Assembly: GCA_036677805.1 (NCBI GenBank)
Contig: JAVBVS010000020.1
Span: 1 to 64,000, forward strand
DNA: 64,000 nucleotides
Direction: 5' to 3'
From: SIG78 sp036677805
GTDB lineage: Bacteria; Verrucomicrobiota; Lentisphaeria; Victivallales; Victivallaceae
The translations under genes and the position numbers were made by a program. A model generated the notes under the pieces. The model had not been told where the DNA came from, made no database searches, and saw only the letters and a program-made list of their open reading frames with translations. Below, piece after piece: positions 62,884-64,000 of this stretch (the stretch's first letter is position 1; each line of letters starts with the position of its first letter).

Positions 62884-64000
62884 TTACTTGGCATATTCGA
62901 CCGAACGGGTTTCGCGAATGATCGTGACCTTGATCTGGCCGGGATAATTCATTTCGTGTTCGATGCGCTGGCAGATGTCGCGCGCCAGCATCTGGGCCTC
63001 GCCTTCGCTGATCTTTTCCGGCGACACGATCACGCGGACTTCACGCCCGGCCTGCAACGCAAAGCAGGATTCCACGCCCGGAAAATCGTGCGCAATGGTT
63101 TCAAGCTGCTCCAGCCGCTTCAAATAAAGTTCGGTGGTTTCGCTGCGGGCGCCGGGCCGCGACGCGCTCAGCGTATCGCAGGCATTGATCAGCACGTCAT
63201 AAGGCGAAACCGGCTCGACTTCGGCATGGTGAGCGGCCACCGCCTGAACCACATCCTTGGCTTCATTGTGCTTGCGCAGGATATCGGCCCCGATCTGGGC
63301 ATGCGAACCCTCGATTTCGTGGTCGACGGCCTTGCCGATATCGTGGAACAAACCGATCCGCCGGGCCTTGTTTTCGTCCAATCCCAGCTCGGCTGCGATG
63401 ATGCCCATGAAATAAGCGGTTTCGAGCGAATGCTGGAGCACGTTCTGCGAAAAGCTGTAGCGATACTTCAGCCGGCCCAGCAATTTCACCAGCTGCGGCG
63501 CCACCCCCGGCAAACCGGTTTCAAGCACCGCGCGTTCCCCGGCGGAGTAGGCTTCTTCCTCGACCTCGCGGGTAATTTTGGCGGTCAGTTCTTCAACCCG
63601 CGTCGGATGGATGCGGCCGTCGGAAATCAACCGTTCCATCAGCTGCCGCGCCACTTCCTTGCGGATCGGGTCGAAACAGGAAATCACCACCGCTTCCGGC
63701 GTGTCGTCGATCAGGATGTTGACCCCGGTCGCAGCTTCCAGCGCCCGGATGTTGCGGCCTTCGCGGCCGATGATGCGCCCCTTCATTTCGTCGTTGGGCA
63801 GCGGAATGGTCGCGGTGGTCCGCTCATAGGTGCAGTCCGACGCATAACGCTGAATGGCATAGGTCAGGATGCGGTTGGCGTCGCGCTCCGACCGTTCCTT
63901 GGCTTCGTCGAGGATGTTGCGCACCAGCAGCCCGGATTCGTTGCGGACTTCATTTTTCAGCTTATCGAGCAGGATTTCGCGCGCTTCTTCGCGGTTCATC
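62884..64000 (-). CDS. rny: Ribonuclease Y, C-terminal part (runs off the window)
   Basis: At least 371 residues of RNase Y, the membrane-anchored endonuclease that starts mRNA decay in many bacteria. The KH domain (LPNDEMKGRIIGREGRNIRALEAATGVNILIDD) and the HD domain (VLQHSLETAYFMG..GLFHDIGKAVDHEIEGSHAQIGADI) are complete, as is the C-terminal RNase Y end (MNYPGQIKVTIIRETRSVEYAK). The N-terminal helix and coiled coil lie beyond the window; the methionine at the edge is internal. It heads the alr-ALDH-prfB-rnhC-holA gene row. Confidence 0.96.
   Translation of the reverse strand, partial: MNREEAREILLDKLKNEVRNESGLLVRNILDEAKERSERDANRILTYAIQRYASDCTYERTTATIPLPNDEMKGRIIGREGRNIRALEAATGVNILIDDTPEAVVISCFDPIRKEVARQLMERLISDGRIHPTRVEELTAKITREVEEEAYSAGERAVLETGLPGVAPQLVKLLGRLKYRYSFSQNVLQHSLETAYFMGIIAAELGLDENKARRIGLFHDIGKAVDHEIEGSHAQIGADILRKHNEAKDVVQAVAAHHAEVEPVSPYDVLINACDTLSASRPGARSETTELYLKRLEQLETIAHDFPGVESCFALQAGREVRVIVSPEKISEGEAQMLARDICQRIEHEMNYPGQIKVTIIRETRSVEYAK

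Overview
The window looks like a chromosomal segment of a GC-rich, Gram-negative, polysaccharide-degrading bacterium, most likely a Lentisphaerota (Victivallis-like) member. This is inferred from three secreted prepilin-like proteins with the N-terminus [20 protein letters not shown], which are greatly expanded in Lentisphaerota and Planctomycetes; from many secreted carbohydrate-active proteins without SusC/SusD partners; from a fused SecDF; and from a 2112-residue surface protein. No tRNA, CRISPR array, transposase or phage gene was seen. The one structural RNA is a clear type A RNase P RNA (rnpB).

Layout. 1-7.9 kb: the start of a ceramidase-like gene, a divergent LacI-family regulator with two near-identical operator palindromes between them, and the giant repeat protein. 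8-15.5 kb: a sodium:solute symporter, a Ca2+ P-type ATPase translationally coupled to secDF, and a small membrane protein with its own promoter. 15.7-25.1 kb: catabolic locus A (AraC regulator, FAD oxidoreductase, SDR, DMT-like transporter, prepilin-like protein, a gene remnant, and a LamG/CBM9-like/glycosidase-like giant). 25.2-32.2 kb: nagB-like deaminase, an ogt/lipoprotein/DUF2156 operon, rnpB, a phosphoesterase, a GT9 glycosyltransferase and an exported protein. 32.2-38 kb: locus B (GntR/LacI hybrid regulator, prepilin-like protein, large glycoside hydrolase-like protein). 38-48.1 kb: secreted beta-propeller, GT39-like membrane glycosyltransferase, frr, yebC, eno, an SGNH hydrolase and a GH36-like alpha-galactosidase. 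48.1-54.7 kb: locus C, a five-gene operon (FAD oxidoreductase, GntR/LacI hybrid, glycosidase-like protein, prepilin-like protein, GH65) behind a near-consensus promoter. 55-57 kb: an AraC regulator and a URO-D family protein. 57-64 kb: a housekeeping operon rny-alr-ALDH-prfB-rnhC-holA.

The main theme is a repeated catabolic module: a one-component sugar-type regulator, a single prepilin-like protein and one or more secreted or cytoplasmic glycosidases, found three times in about 35 kb. The three prepilin-like proteins are nearly identical over the pilin helix and unrelated beyond it, which suggests a common export or assembly route carrying substrate-specific heads. That is my best candidate for an undescribed system here; the function is inference. 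Promoters of the form TTGnnn-N16/17-TATAnT are easy to find throughout, and several carry inverted repeats that probably bind the neighbouring regulators.
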